Shown here piece by piece: positions 1 to 11,860 of a stretch of 64,000 nt of DNA. The notes under the pieces were generated by a model. The model had not been told where the DNA came from and searched no databases. It saw nothing but the letters and a program-made list of their open reading frames with translations. The stretch's first letter is position 1. Every line of letters begins with the position of its first letter. Origin of the DNA: Dromiciops gliroides (lineage: Eukaryota > Chordata > Mammalia > Microbiotheria > Microbiotheriidae); the NCBI RefSeq assembly GCF_019393635.1, contig NC_057862.1, positions 266,366,441-266,430,440 of the forward strand, in the 5' to 3' direction. The translations under genes were made by a program, and so were the position numbers.

Positions 1-2235
1 AGAGAAGGAAAAGGAATTAAAGTAATTAGAATAGGCAAGGAGAAAACAAAACTATCACTCTTTGCAGATGATATACTTAGAAAATCCTAGAGAATCAACT
101 AAAAAAACTACTTAAAACAATGAACAACTTAACAAAGTTGCAGGATATAAAATAAATTCACATAAATCATCAGCATTTCTATACATGACCAACAAAGCTC
201 AGCAGAAAGAGATAGAAAGAAAAATTCCATTTAAAGTAACTGTGGACAATATAAAATACTTGGTAGTCTACCTGCCAAGACAAACCCAGGAACTCTATGA
301 ACACAATTACAAAACACTTTTCACACAAATAAAATCAGATCTAAATAATTGGAAAAATATCAGTTGCTCATGGATAGGCCAAGATAATATAATAAAAATG
401 ACAATTCTACCTAAATTAGTTTACTTATTCAGTGCCATACCAATCAGACTACCTAAGTATCATTTTTTAGACCTGGAAAGAATAACAAAATTAATCTGAA
501 AGAACAAAAAGTCAAGAATATCAAGGGAACTAATGACAAAAAATGCACAGGCAGGTAGGCTAGCTGTACCAAATCTGAAGAAGCAGTCATCAAAAGTATT
601 TGGTAATTTGCTAAGAAATAGAGTGGTGGATCAGTGGAATAGGTTAGGCACAGGAGACAAAGTAGTAAATGAGTATATTAATCTACTGTTTGACAAACCC
701 AAAGACTAGTTGCTGGGACAAAAACTCAGTATTTTAGAAAAACTGCTGGGAAAACTGAAAGATAGTATGGCAGAAACTAGTCATAGACCAACATCTTATA
801 CTGTACACCAAAATAAGGTCAAAATGGGTACATGGTTTAGACATAAATGGTGATGCCATAGGTAAATTAGGAGAGGAAGGAATCATTTCCCTGTCAGTTC
901 TATGGAGAGGAGAAGAATTTATGACCATACAAGAGAAAGAGAATATTATGAAATGTAAAATTTTGATTACATTAAATTTAAAAGTTTTTGTACTTACAGA
1001 AGCAATGCAGCCAAAATTAGAAGGGAAGCAGAAATATAAGAAACAATTTTTACAGCCAGTGTTTCTGATAAAGGCCTCATTTCTAAAATATATAGGGAAC
1101 TAAATCAAATTTATAAGAATTCAAGTCATTCCCCAATTGAGAAATGGTCAAAGGATATGAACAGCCCATTTTCAGATGAAGGAATCACAGTTATCTATTG
1201 CCATATGAAAAAATGCTCTACATCACTAATGATTAGAGAATTTCAAATTAAAACAAGTCTGAGATATCACCTGACACCTATCAGATTAGCTAATATGATA
1301 AAAAAGGAAAATAATAAATGTTGGCAAAGCTATGGAAAAATTGGAACACTAAAGCATTGTGGCAAGAAGGAGCCCCAAGAACTATCTCACAATCCCTTGA
1401 AGGAAGGTACTTGTTTTGCTCATTTCATTTAATATTTATGAGCCAGCAATGCCCAGGTGGAATTGTGAACTGATCCAACCATTCTGGAGAGCAATTTGGA
1501 ACTAAGTCCAAAGGACTATAAAAGTATGCATATCCTTTGACTCAGCAATACCCCTATTAGGTCTATATCCCAAAGAGAGCATAAAAAAAGGGAAAATTAC
1601 CCACATGTACAAAAACATTTATAGCTGCTCTTTTTGTGGTGGCAAAGAATTGGAAACTGAGGAATCCCTATCAATTGGGGAATGGCTAAACAAGTTGTGA
1701 TATATGAATGTAATGGAATATTATTGTGCTGTAAGAAATGATAACCAGGTATATTTCAGATAAACCTGGAAAGACTTAACTGAATTGATGCTGAGTGAAA
1801 TGAGCAGAACCAGGAGAACATTGTACAACATTGTGGGATGATCAACTGTGAGAGACTTGGCTCTTTTCAGCAATACAATAATCCAAGATAATTTCAAAGG
1901 ACTCATGATGGAAAATGCTCTCCAAATCCAGAAAAAAAGAACTGTGGAATCAGGATGCAGATTGAACTATACTGTTTATACTATTTTCATTTATTTTTTT
2001 CTTTTTTGAGGGTTTTCCCTTTTGTTCTGATTCTCCTTTCATAACATGACTAATGCAGAAATATGTTTAATGCGATTGTATCAGATTTTTTCTGTCTTGG
2101 GGAGGGGGGAGGAAAGGAAGGGAGGGATAAATATTTAGAACTAGAAATGTTATAAAAACAAATGTTGAAAACTATCTTTCCATGTAACTGGAAAATAATA
2201 AAATACTTTTATCATTTTAAAAAAAGTCAAAAAGC
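1..2235 (+). mobile_element. L1 LINE, 3' part: ORF2 C-terminal half and 3' UTR (cut by window start)
   Basis: The element enters already inside the ORF2 reverse transcriptase; the FADD catalytic motif is encoded near 60-75. The frame at 185-499 is an open fragment of the thumb/linker region, after which stops and frameshifts are frequent. The ORF2 C-terminus is recognised near 1600-1760 by a HMYKNIYSCSF-type stretch and an EYYCAVRND-type stretch aligning with the mammalian L1 ORF2 end. The 3' UTR has the G-rich GGGGAGGGGGGAGG tract (2099-2112) and AATAATAAAATACTTTTAT before the A-rich end near 2225. Defective copy. Confidence 0.9.
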
Positions 2236-2639
2236 TGTGTTATCATTGATTTGGATGTTCCCTCCAACAATGCATCTTGCAAACCATCAGTACCTACCTA
2301 TTCCACATAACTCTTGTTCTACCATAAGTTCACTGTAGAAGATCCACCTAAATTGTGTGGTTCTTTATTGTTCTTTTCTGACATTATAGATATTAATGAA
2401 ATTCAGCCTTTCCTTACTCTTATCATGGGATCTGTTCATCTTATTTTTTAGTTAACATTTCCTTGATGGCATCCCGTACTGCAATTCTTCCTCAAAATTC
2501 TTTATTTGCCATGTTGACAGCTGCTCACACTGACCGTGCATTTCTCTATTACCCTTTATGTGATAATCATTTTTGATGTTTTGGAGATTATTGTATTCTA
2601 TATCTCAAATCCATACCAGTAGAATACTTGTATTTTTAA
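2236..2639. other. Unassigned stretch between two L1 copies
   Basis: About 400 bases with no ORF, SINE box or LINE motif that I recognise. It may be an old repeat or unique sequence. Confidence 0.3.
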
Positions 2640-5012
2640 AAATAGGGGGGCTTCTTGTGCCCAGATGGCCAAGTAAGGAAGCAATCTGCTAGATCTCTCC
2701 CAAATTTCCCCTCCAAATCAACATAAAACTGCCAGGAGCAGGGAAGCAGCCTACCAGGCCAGCAGGAAATGTCTGTCTTATGTGAGTGGGAGGAAAGTGA
2801 GGTCCAGGAGCAGCTGCAGCAACAGCAGCAGTAACTTCTGGGGTCACAGCAGGGGGCCTGAAGCAGGCCTCTGAACCTCGGGCAATCCACCAGTGAAGCT
2901 TCATCAACCTGCAAACCAGCAGCTCCCTGGGCAGGTGAGCAGCCTGGGCAGCATAGCAGGGACCCTCACCAGTCACCCCAAAGCTAGCACAGACCACCAG
3001 GGAGGCTTTGGCCCCACTGTTGACCTGTAGTGAAGCCCCGCACAAGACTGATCAACAGCAAGTTCCTGTCCCTGTGACCTCCCAGTTTCCAGGGCAAACC
3101 AGCAGCAGGGAACCCCAACCCTCAGGACATCACAACAAAATTACCCTTCCAGAGCCTGCTAGCAGAGTGACTAGTTACCATAACAAACCAGCCGCAGGGC
3201 CCCCACAGCCCCTCCCCAAAACACCCCCCATATACACACAGGAGCAGATTGAAAACAAAATTACACCTCCAGGGCCAACCACCAGAAAGACTTTAACTTT
3301 AGAAACCCAGCAAAAACAAGCAGCTAAGCCCTGAAGCCCAGTGAAAATCACCAGCAAGACCCAGAGCCTCAGAACAAAAACTTGGGATGGTTTAGGAATA
3401 GAGTCCAACTCAAATAAAAACATCAAGGCTCAAAAAAAGGCACCAAAATGAGCAAAAAGAAAAAAACAGCAAAAAGAAGCTTGACTATTGACAGTTACTA
3501 GGGTGATAGGGAAAATCAAGTCATAAACATAGAGGAGCACAATAGTAACAAAATGGCTACAGGTAAAGCTTCAAAGAAAAATGCATATTGGTCTCAGGCC
3601 CAAAAAATAATTCCTGGAAGAGTTTAAAAAGGACTTCAAAAAGCAAATTATAGAAGTAGAAGAAAAACTGTGGAAATAAATAAAAGAAATGCAAAAGAAC
3701 CATGAAAAAGAAATAAACTTTACTGAGGTAAATAACTCCCTAAAAAACAGATTTAGTCAAATGAAATAGAAAATACAAAAGGTCACTGAAGAAAATTATT
3801 ATTTAAAAATTAGAATTGAGCAAATGGAAACTAATGACTCCATGAGATGTCATGGTACAATAAAACAAAATTTTAAAAAAGAGAAGAAAATCTGAAATTT
3901 CTCACTGGAAAAACAACTGACCCATAAAATAGATCCAGGAGAGATAATATAAAAATTATTGGACTACCTGAAAGCCATGACCAGAAAGAAAAATAGCCTG
4001 GACAATATCTTTCAAGAAATTATCAAAGAAAACTACCCTGACATATGAAAGAATCCACCTATTACCACCTAAAAGAGAACCTAAAATGAAAACTCCCCAG
4101 AACATCATAACCAAATTTCAAAGCTCACAGATCAAGCAAAATGTATTGCAAGCAGCCAAAATGAAACAATTCAAATACTGTGGAGCTACAGTCAGAATTA
4201 TGCAGGATTTTGCAGCTTCCACATTAAAGAATCACAGCACTTGGAATATCAGAAGGCAAAGGAGTTAGGTTTATAACCAAGAATCACCTACCCAACAAAA
4301 TTAAATATATTCTTTCAGGGGAAAAAATGAAAATGTAATGAAATAGAGGACTTTCAAGCATTTCTGATTAAAAGACTAGAGTTGAATAAAGACTCAAGAG
4401 AAACATCAAAAGGTAAAAAAGAAACAAAGAAAAACTGTAAGAAATGTAGTAATAAGGCCAGAGTTGAATAAAAAAATTGATCTCCAAATATAAGACTCAA
4501 GAGAAATGTAAAAAGGTAAAAAAGAAACAAGAAAGAAAAACCAAGAAATTGAATCAGGTTAAACTGTTTATATTTCTATATGATAAGATAATATTTATAA
4601 GTCTTAACAACTTTATTATAAGAGCAATTAGGAGTATACATAGAGAGGAAGTGGTCATAAGGTGATATTGAAAGGATAATAATATTTGTAAGTCTTAACA
4701 ACTTTATTATAATAATTAGAAGTATATGTAGACAGGGGGTGTAGTTATAAGGTGACATTGATGGAACAACACTCCAGAAAACAAAATAAAGACATTGCGT
4801 GGAAGAAGGGAATGGGATGAATTGTCCCCCCTCACACACAAAAGAAGCATGAAAGAATTATCATAATGGAGCAGAAGATAGGCATCTTCTCATCAAATCT
4901 CATCAAAGTTGGCTCAAAGAGGGAATAACAAACATACAGTTGAATATAGGAATCTATCTTACCCTATAAGGAGTTTTAAAAAAGGACAGTGCTAACAGAA
5001 AGGGGAAAGGGG
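2640..5012 (+). mobile_element. L1 LINE segment 1: 5' UTR, ORF1 and inter-ORF region
   Basis: A GC-richer 5' UTR starts near 2645 (CTTCTTGTGCCCAGATGGCC) and runs to about 3447. ORF1 starts at ATG 3448 (MSKKKKTAKRS) and extends, with several frameshifts and stops, to about 4460. A lysine/glutamate-rich coiled coil lies near 3590-3800, and the RNA-binding C-terminal region around 4086-4268 contains FKYCGATVRIMQDFA. The inter-ORF stretch contains AT-rich, partly duplicated sequence at 4560-4730. The element continues after an LTR insertion at 5013. ORF1 is not intact. Confidence 0.88.
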
Positions 5013-5457
5013 TGTGTAATTTAAGATTCTAAATGTGGATTCTAATCTGTTCCCCCAGTTTTGGGGGAAACTGACTAAAATCACTGATAAAACGAGTTTA
5101 GGTTTTTAAGGGTTTATTGGAAAATAGAAAGAAAAAGATTGAGAACAGAATTTCAACAGCCTGGCATTCCTATCTTTCCTCAAATTTCCTGTGAAGTCCT
5201 CTGCCGCCACCACCACCAAGTCAGGAACCCAAAAGAGCAAGAGCTCTCCGCCCAGGCTCCCTCTCCTCCTTCCTGTCTCCTCCCAGAAAATAGGAGGCTC
5301 CTCAACTTGATTGGCTAGTAGCCTTGATAGACAGCACCCAAGAGTAAATGTCATTTCCTGACGCCAAGGAAAAGCCACAATGCCTCTGAGGCATTTCCTC
5401 ATGGTGGAGCTTTCCCACAGCAAGTCTCCAGTAGGTGGCATCATTCCAATCATTACA
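5013..5457 (-). mobile_element. Solo LTR, family A copy 1, inserted in L1
   Basis: A 445-bp block begins TGTG and ends TTACA on the + strand and is flanked by GGGG on both sides (5009-5012 and 5458-5461), a 4-bp target duplication as expected for a class I (gamma-like) endogenous retrovirus. On the minus strand it carries a CCAAT-type sequence in U3 and AATAAA at the position of the + strand GGTTTATTGG (about 5108). The R-U5 half matches the copy at 49945; the U3 half has diverged. No internal retroviral genes lie beside it. Confidence 0.8.
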
Positions 5458-6267
5458 GGGGACTGATACAAGGGAGGGAATATTGGGGAAGGCAGTGATC
5501 ATATGTAAAACACCTATGAGAAGGGAAAGGGTGAGGGGTAAGAGTGGAGGGGATAAACTGATGAAAAATAGCATGGAGAGAAATAAAGTTAGTCATCATA
5601 CATGTGAATGGGATGAACTCACCCATTAAATGGAAGCAGATAGCAGAATGGATTAAAAACCAAAATCCTACAATATGTTGTTTACAAGAAACACATTTGA
5701 AGCAGAGAGATACACACAGGGTACATGTAAGGGGCTGGAACAGGGTCTTTTATGCTTTAGCTGAAGCAAAGAAAGCAGAGGTAGCAATCATGATTTCAGA
5801 CAAAGCAAAAGCAAAAATAGATCTATCTAGTTAAAAGAGATAAAGAAGGAAATTATATCTTGCTGAAAGGTACCAAAGACAATGAAGTCATAACAATACT
5901 TAACATATATGCACCAAATGGTATAGCATCTAAATTTTTTAAGGAGAAGTTGAATGAATTACAGAAGGAAATAGATAATAAAACTATCTTGGGGGGGAGG
6001 GGGGGACCTTAACCTTCCCCTCTCAGAATGAGATAAATCTAACCAAAAAATAAACAGGAAAAAAGTTAAGGAAATAAATAAAATTCTGGAAAAGTTAGAT
6101 ATGATAGATCTCTGGAGAAAATTGAATGGAAATAGAATAAACATTATATACCAAATTAGAAATTAATAAACATTAAATACCAAATTAGAAATTCTGAAAA
6201 TGAATGGAGAGATTAATAAAATTGAAAGTAAGAAAACTATAGAATTAATAAATAAAACTAAGACCTG
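5458..6267 (+). mobile_element. L1 LINE segment 2: ORF2 endonuclease domain
   Basis: The L1 resumes after the LTR. The frame at 5604-5834 encodes the AP-endonuclease-like N-terminus: NSPIKWKQIAEWIKNQNP, CCLQETHL with the catalytic-site glutamate, then VAIMISDKAKAKIDL. Downstream LNIYAPN is recognisable near 5900 before a poly-G expansion (5989-6005) and frame breaks. It is interrupted at 6267 by an LTR. Confidence 0.88.
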
Positions 6268-6847
6268 TGTAATGGGGGAAATGGGGTACAGGGTTGGGTT
6301 AGGGGTTGGGGTTGGATTAGGGGTTGGGGTTCTTAGGAATTCCTCTTTAAAGAATTACACCCTGTTGCAAGGTGGTAGTTTATTTAGGGCCAAGGGAAGG
6401 GAAGGGGGGGAAGGGAAACCATGACAAAAATCCTTGGACTTCTCATGGGGAGATAGGTACAAAGCACGTGGCTCAGAGGTACCAATCTCCTCGAGCAGGA
6501 GACTGGTAGATACTTTTATAGAAGACTGATGGGCGGAGGGGTCACCATTTGACTGTGAAAAGTTCCTTTAGTGAGGGAGGACTATCCCCCACTGGTAGTG
6601 ACTAGAGGAATTGGGTGAGGGGTGGCTACGGATCCCTCTTCAGGACACAAAGGCCGCAGCCACACCCAAATTTATCTCCCCAGGGTAAGGGAGACCAGAA
6701 TGAAGGGTGGGAATCCGAAGCTAGCTCAGTCTGGATTTGGTTCCGCTTATCTCTCCAGGCGTTATCTGTCCTCTGGTTTAGTTTCTCAAGGAGAAGGTTC
6801 CTTGATGTGCCCCAGAGAACTTCTGGGGTGCTCTGTACCTCATGACA
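6268..6847 (-). mobile_element. Solo LTR, family B copy 1 (580 bp), inserted in L1 ORF2
   Basis: The block begins TGTAATGG and ends ATGACA on the + strand, flanked by CCTG on both sides (6264-6267 and 6848-6851), a 4-bp target duplication. It is 580 bp, the same length as copy 4. On the minus strand it has a TATA-like box (+ strand TTTTATAG near 6515) and AATAAA (+ strand TTTATTTAGG near 6377). The end near 6289-6331 is expanded into a G-rich GGGGTT/GGGTTA array not seen in the other copies. Solo LTR without internal genes. Confidence 0.82.
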
Positions 6848-8004
6848 CCTGCTTCTATGAAAAAAATAATAAAATAGATAAACCTTTCCTTAATTTGATT
6901 TAAAAAAGAAGAAAACTAAATTAACAGTATTAAAAATGAAAAGGATGGATTAACCAATAATGAAGAAGAAATTAAATTAGGAGCTATTTTGCCCAGCTAT
7001 ATCCCAATAAATTTGTCAAGCTAAATGAAATGGACGAATATCTACAAAAAAATAAATTGTTCAGATTAACATAAGAGCAAATAATATCCTTAAATAAGCC
7101 CATTTTAGAAAAAGAAATTGAACAAGCTATCAATGAACCCCCTAAGAAAAAAATCTCCAGGTCCAGATGGGTTAACAAGTGAATGCTACCAAACATTTAA
7201 AGAACAATTAATTCAAATACTATACAAAGTATTTGGAAAAATAGCTGAAGAAGGGATCCCACCAAATTTCTTTTATGAGGACAAGTATGGTGCTGATACC
7301 TAAACCAGGAAGAACAAAAACAGAAAGAAAATTATAGACCAATCTCCCTAATCGATGCAAAAATTCTAAATAGAATATTATCAAAGAGAGTACAGTAATT
7401 TATCACCAGGGTAATACATTGTGACCAGATAGGATTTATACCAGGAATGCAGGCTGGTCATATTAGGAAAACTTTCAACACATCAATAACAAAACTAACC
7501 AAAATCATATGATTATCTCAATAGATGCAGAGAAATCTTTTTAACAAAATACAGCACTCATTCCTATTAAAAACACTAGGGAGCATAGGAATAAATGGAG
7601 CTTTCCTTAAGATGATAAACAGTATTTATCTAAAACCATCAGGAAGCATTAATGTAATGGGGATAAATTAGAATTCCCAATAAGATCAGGGTGAAATAAA
7701 GACATCCATTATCAAAACTTTTGTTCAATATTCTACTAGAAATGCTACTCTTAGCAATAAAAGAAAAAAAAAAGAAATTGAAGAAATTAGAATAGGCAAG
7801 GAAGAAACAAAACTTTCACACTTTGCAAATATGATTGCTTACAGAATCCTAAAAAATCAACTAAAAAACTGCTTGAAATAATTAACAACTTTAGCAAAGT
7901 TGCAGCAAATAAAATAAACCCGCATAAATCATCAGTATTTCTATATATGACCAACAAAATCCAGCAGCAAGAGATAGAAAGAGAAATTCCATTTAAAATA
8001 ACTG
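6848..8004 (+). mobile_element. L1 LINE segment 3: ORF2 reverse transcriptase
   Basis: Directly continues the ORF2 interrupted by the LTR. It contains [24 protein letters not shown] coding at 7118-7200, the motif that opens the RT fingers in L1, and the GFIPGMQ- and SIDAEK-type stretches near 7430-7540. Frameshifts and stops are common, so it is non-functional. It ends within the RT linker near 8004. Confidence 0.85.
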
Positions 8005-8491
8005 TAGGGCAGCTAGAGAGATGAATGGAACCAAATCGGACTGAACTAGCTTTCGGATTCCCACCCTTCATTCTGGTCTTCCTTGGGTGTGGCTGCGGCC
8101 TTTGTGTCCTGAAGAGAGAGCCACCCCTCACCCAATTCCCCCAGCTACCACCAGTGGGGGATGGTCCTCCCTCACTAAAGGAATTTTTCACAGGCAGATG
8201 GTCCACCCCCATCAGTCTTCTATAAAAGTACCTTCCAGTCTCCTGTTCGAGGAGATTTGGTACCTCTGAGCCATGTGCTTTGTGCCTATCTCCCCATGAG
8301 AAGTCCAAGGATTTCTTTCATGTTTTCCCTCCCCCCACCCTTTCCTTCCCTAGCCTCTAAATAAACTATTTCCTTATTCTAACTACTTTTGTGTGCAAGA
8401 GGGTGTAATTCTTTAAAGAGGAATTCCTAAGCTAGAGAAGCTTCCTTGATGTGCCCCAGAGAACTTCTGGGGTGCTCTGCACCCCATGAGA
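8005..8491 (+). mobile_element. LTR family B copy 2, internally inverted
   Basis: From about 8005 to 8430 the LTR reads in + orientation, with TATA-like CTATAAAAGTA at 8220-8230 and AATAAA at about 8359-8364. From about 8431 to 8491 the U3 5' end (CTTCCTTGATGTGCCCCAG) reads in the opposite orientation, as in the other copies. The most distal U5 and part of U3 are missing and no clear target duplication is visible. The flanking L1 has also lost several hundred bases across the insertion. This looks like an LTR inserted in minus orientation whose central part was flipped. Confidence 0.7.
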
Positions 8492-8710
8492 AAAGAAAGG
8501 AATAGTTTACTTGTCAGATCTATGGAGAGGGGAAGAATTTATACCCAAAGATGAGATTGAGAACTTTATGAAATGTAAAATGGATCATTTAGATTCATTA
8601 AATTAAAAAGGTTTTATACAAACAAAACTAATGTAAACAAGATTAGAAGGTAAGCAGATAACTGGGAAACAATTCTACAGCCACATGTACAAAAATATTA
8701 ATAGCTGCTC
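8492..8710 (+). mobile_element. L1 LINE segment 4: ORF2 C-terminal fragment
   Basis: GAAAGGAATAGTTTACTTGT and the following bases match the L1 ORF2 region found at 44525 and 48638. It ends abruptly after ATTAATAGCTGCTC with no 3' UTR. Confidence 0.75.
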
Positions 8711-8875
8711 TCAAACCTACGTATCTAGCTCCAACCCCTCTGCTGACCTAATATCAACATGTCCAAAATAACTCATTATCTTTTCCCCCCAAATCCTTCC
8801 TAACTTCCTTAAACTGCCACCCTCCCAATCTCCCAGGCTTGCAACCTAGGTATTATCCTTGACTAGTCACTCTCG
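8711..8875 (+). mobile_element. CR1/L2-clade LINE fragment (RT C-terminal region)
   Basis: In broken frames the stretch encodes an NMSKITH-like and an ACNLGIILD-like sequence, resembling the post-RT region of CR1/L2 LINEs (KLNMSKTE ... NLGVILDSSLS). The same family appears antisense at 57121-59715. It is bounded by the SINE tail at 8876. Confidence 0.5.
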
Positions 8876-9047
8876 TTTTTTTGTTTTTGTTTTTGTTTTT
8901 GTTTTTTTTTAAGTGAGGCAATTGGGGTTAAGTGACTTGCCCAGGGTCACACAGCTAGTAAGTGTTAAGTGTCTGAGGCCGGATTTGAACTCAGGTACTC
9001 CTGACTCCAGGGCCGGTGCTCTATCCACTGCGCCATCTAGCTGCCCC
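8876..9047 (-). repeat. tRNA-derived SINE (WSINE1-type), full length
   Basis: T-rich tail 8876-8910, body 8911-9047. The minus strand reads from GGGGCAGCTAGATGG through the B box GAGTTCAAATCC to CCCCAATTGCCTCAC. It lies against the LTR-B copy 3 inverted end. Confidence 0.9.
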
Positions 9048-9048
9048 A

Positions 9049-9596
9049 AGGGTGTAATTCTTTAAAGAGGAATTCCTAAGAACCCCTACCCCATTTTCCA
9101 CCATAACAATAAGATAGTAGTTTATTTAGGGGGAAGAGGAAGGGAAGGGAAGGGAAACCATGAGAGAAATCCTTGGACTTCTCATGGGGAGAAAGGTGTG
9201 GCACAGAGAGTGGTTCTGAGATACCAATCTCCTTGAGTAGGAGACAGGCAGGTACTTTTATAGAGGACTGATGGGGGTGACCATCTGACTGTGGAAAGTT
9301 CCCTTAATGAGGAAGGACCATCCCCCACTGGTGGTGGCTGGAGGAGTTGGGTGAGGGGTGGCTGCAGATCTCTCAAGCCTTCTCTCTCCTCAGGACACAA
9401 AGGCAGCAGCCACACCTAATCTTATTTCCCCAGGGGTGGAGGAGACTTGAATGAAGGGTGGGGATCCCTAAGCTAGCTCAGTCCAATCAGGTTCCACTTA
9501 TCTCTTTAGGTTTGTCTGTCCTTTGGTTTAGTTTCTCAAGGAGAAGGTTCTTTGATGTGCCCCAGAGAACTTCTGGGGTGCTCTGTGCCCATAACA
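9049..9596 (-). mobile_element. LTR family B copy 3, with inverted U5 end
   Basis: From about 9109 to 9596 this is a minus-orientation LTR ending CCATAACA on the + strand like copy 4, with TATA-like TTTTATAG near 9258 and the reversed AATAAA near 9121. The first about 60 bases (9049-9108) are the U5 end in the opposite orientation, running from GGGTGTAATTC to CCATAACA, and about 20 bases between the two parts are missing. It is a second rearranged member of this family within 1.6 kb. Confidence 0.7.
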
Positions 9597-9734
9597 ATTA
9601 TTTTCATTTTGTCATATATATTGTTGAATGATCATATTATGTGCATCTAAATGTATATACACATTTATCTATAGATGTACCCATACATATGTGTGCACAT
9701 ATATATCTTGTTTGTTCATAGTTGTTTCCATGTC

Positions 9735-9855
9735 ATCTCCCCCATTAGACTGGGAGCTCCTTGAGAGCAGGGTATGTCTTTCTTTGTATCCCCAGTCCTT
9801 AGCACAGTACCTTGAATACAGTAGGTATTTAATGAATGTTTATTGACTGATTTAC
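9735..9855 (+). repeat. CR1/L2-type LINE 3' tail
   Basis: Contains the GACTGGGAGCTCCTTGAG and CAGTAGGTATTTAATGAATG blocks typical of L2/CR1-clade 3' ends, finishing TTTATTGACTGA. Confidence 0.6.
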
Positions 9856-9879
9856 TGGCTAATTATCGCTATTGCTACT

Positions 9880-10132
9880 ATTTCGAGTTCTATAACAAAT
9901 AATGGTAAGGAATGACTTTTAATATAATTGAGTATTGCACCTATGTCAAAGGCCTTTTATGTATTTACTAAGAGAATAATGTGGGTTTGGATTTCGTTAA
10001 AATGTAATTAGGTTAAAAAAAAATGTAATTAGGTTGATTGTTTTTTAAATGTCAAACCATCTTTGCATAATTGGTATAAATCTGATGCTGTCATAATAAA
10101 TTATTTCATGGTTAGGGTAAATTCCCTAAGAT
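9880..10132 (-). mobile_element. Old L1 fragment (RT region)
   Basis: Reverse-strand sequence matches the L1 ORF2 RT region: the + strand shows CAAAGGCCTTTTATG (reverse of the Asp-Ala-Glu-Lys-Ala-Phe region) and an ATTGGTATAAAT stretch (reverse of GFIPGMQ). Highly degraded. Confidence 0.5.
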
Positions 10133-11800
10133 AATAAGAAAATGAAAAAGAATAAAAATATATACATGCTTTACTGACCACAATGCAATAAAAAAAATTG
10201 TTAAAGGGCCACAGGAAACAAAATATTGATAATTAATTCAGACTAAATAAATTAATCCTTAATAACTTAAATAACTGAAAAAATGGTGAGCTAAATAACA
10301 AGTCAGAGAAATAATTTCAGTAAAGATAATTTTTTTAAATGAGACAACAAGGGGCAGCTAGGTGGCACAGTGGATAAAGCACCGGCCCTGGATTCAGGAG
10401 TACCTGAGTTCAAATCCGGCCTCAGACACTTAACACTTACTAGCTATGTGACCCTGGGCAAGTCACTTAACCCCGATTGCCCTGCAAAAAAAAAAAATGA
10501 GACAACAGACCAACAGGTTTGAGATAGTCAAGGCAGTCCTCAGAGAAAGATTATATTTTTATACACTTTTTACTAACCACAATAACAAAGAACAGATCAA
10601 TAAATTGGGATTTAAATTTATAATATTAGAAAATCAAGATTAAAAACCTCATTTAAACACCAAAATAAGAAATCCTGAAAATCAAAGTGACTAACGAAAC
10701 TGAAAAAAATCCATAAAAATGCATTTTTTGAAAAAATAGAACAAGCAATTTGCTAATCTGACTAAAAAGAATAAAGAATAAAATCAAATTTCCAGTATCA
10801 AAAATGAAAAAAGAATTTATAATAAATGAAGAAGAAATTAAAAGTATTATTAGAAACTTTTCTAACTTTATACAAATGTATGACAACTTACATGAGATAA
10901 ATATTTACCAAAAAAAAAAAACCCTATAGTAGCAGAAAATAGAAAATTTAAACCATTTAATTTCAGAGAAAGAAATTGAGAAGCTATTAATGAACTTCCA
11001 AAGAAAAGAAACTCCAGGACCAACTGGATTCACTAGTGAACTCTATCAAACATTCAAATAACAATTAATTTCAACATGACATGAACTGTTTGCAAAAATA
11101 GCAAAAGAAAGGATCCTACCAAACTGCTTCTATAACACATGAAACATGAATAATGGAAACATAGCATAGAAAAATTATAGCTAATATCTCTACTGAATAT
11201 TAATGTAAACATTTGAATAAAATACTAACAAAGATCTATCACAAAACAATATATTACAAAAATTATTCACCAAATTGCATTTATAACAAGAATGTAGGGT
11301 TGGTTTAATAGGAAAAAGGTTCATAGGAAACTGCGAATTTAATAAATCATATTAATGACCAAAAACATGATAATATCAAGGTTTTGACAAAATACAACAC
11401 CCATTTGTGTTTATTAATGTTTGAAAAATGACTAAAATGCTGTTTAAACTAGTGATTCCACTACTAGCCATATGCCTCGAGAGATAACTGACAAGATAAA
11501 AGTCTCCCTATATCATATTTAAAACAGCAAGTTTTTGTGGTCCAAAAAATGTACAAATAAAATACATTTCCATAAAATAAATTTCCAAACATTAATTTAA
11601 TTAAATATTACTGTATCATATTAAATGAAAGATATTAATATTGGGAGGCCCCAAAAGACTTAGATGACCTGTTGTAAAGTGAAGCAAACAGAGCTAGGAA
11701 AACAATATATGCAATGACTGCAACAATTTGAATGCAATGAATACCCACAAACTAAATAAAAGGGAATGCTGCAGATTTTTTTTTTAAAGCAAGGCCTATA
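10133..11800 (+). mobile_element. Old L1 LINE, ORF2 fragment
   Basis: A degraded ORF2 running from the endonuclease end (TTTACTGACCACAATGC, about 10170) through the RT start (AGAAACTCCAGGACCAACTGG near 11005) to a C-terminal part near 11650-11760. Many stops; more divergent than the neighbouring L1s. A SINE interrupts it at 10351. Confidence 0.65.
10351..10497 (+). repeat. tRNA-derived SINE (WSINE1-type), full length with TSD
   Basis: Head GGGGCAGCTAGGTGGCACAG, B box GAGTTCAAATCC, tail poly-A. AAATGAGACAACA directly repeats on both sides, a clear target-site duplication, so it inserted into the old L1. Confidence 0.95.
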
Positions 11801-11860
11801 GCTAATAAAATATGCTAATGTATAGTTTTTTTTCCAGGGCAAGACATCATTTATTAACAG

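Noticed and set aside
2636..2914. Cysteine-rich minus-strand frame
   Set aside because: It lies in the GC-rich 5' UTR of a sense L1; the cysteines come from a CAGCAG-type repeat read in reverse.
6289..6331. Interstitial telomere or chromosome fusion point
   Set aside because: The G-rich array lies wholly inside one LTR copy with its own 4-bp target duplications, so it is a local expansion.
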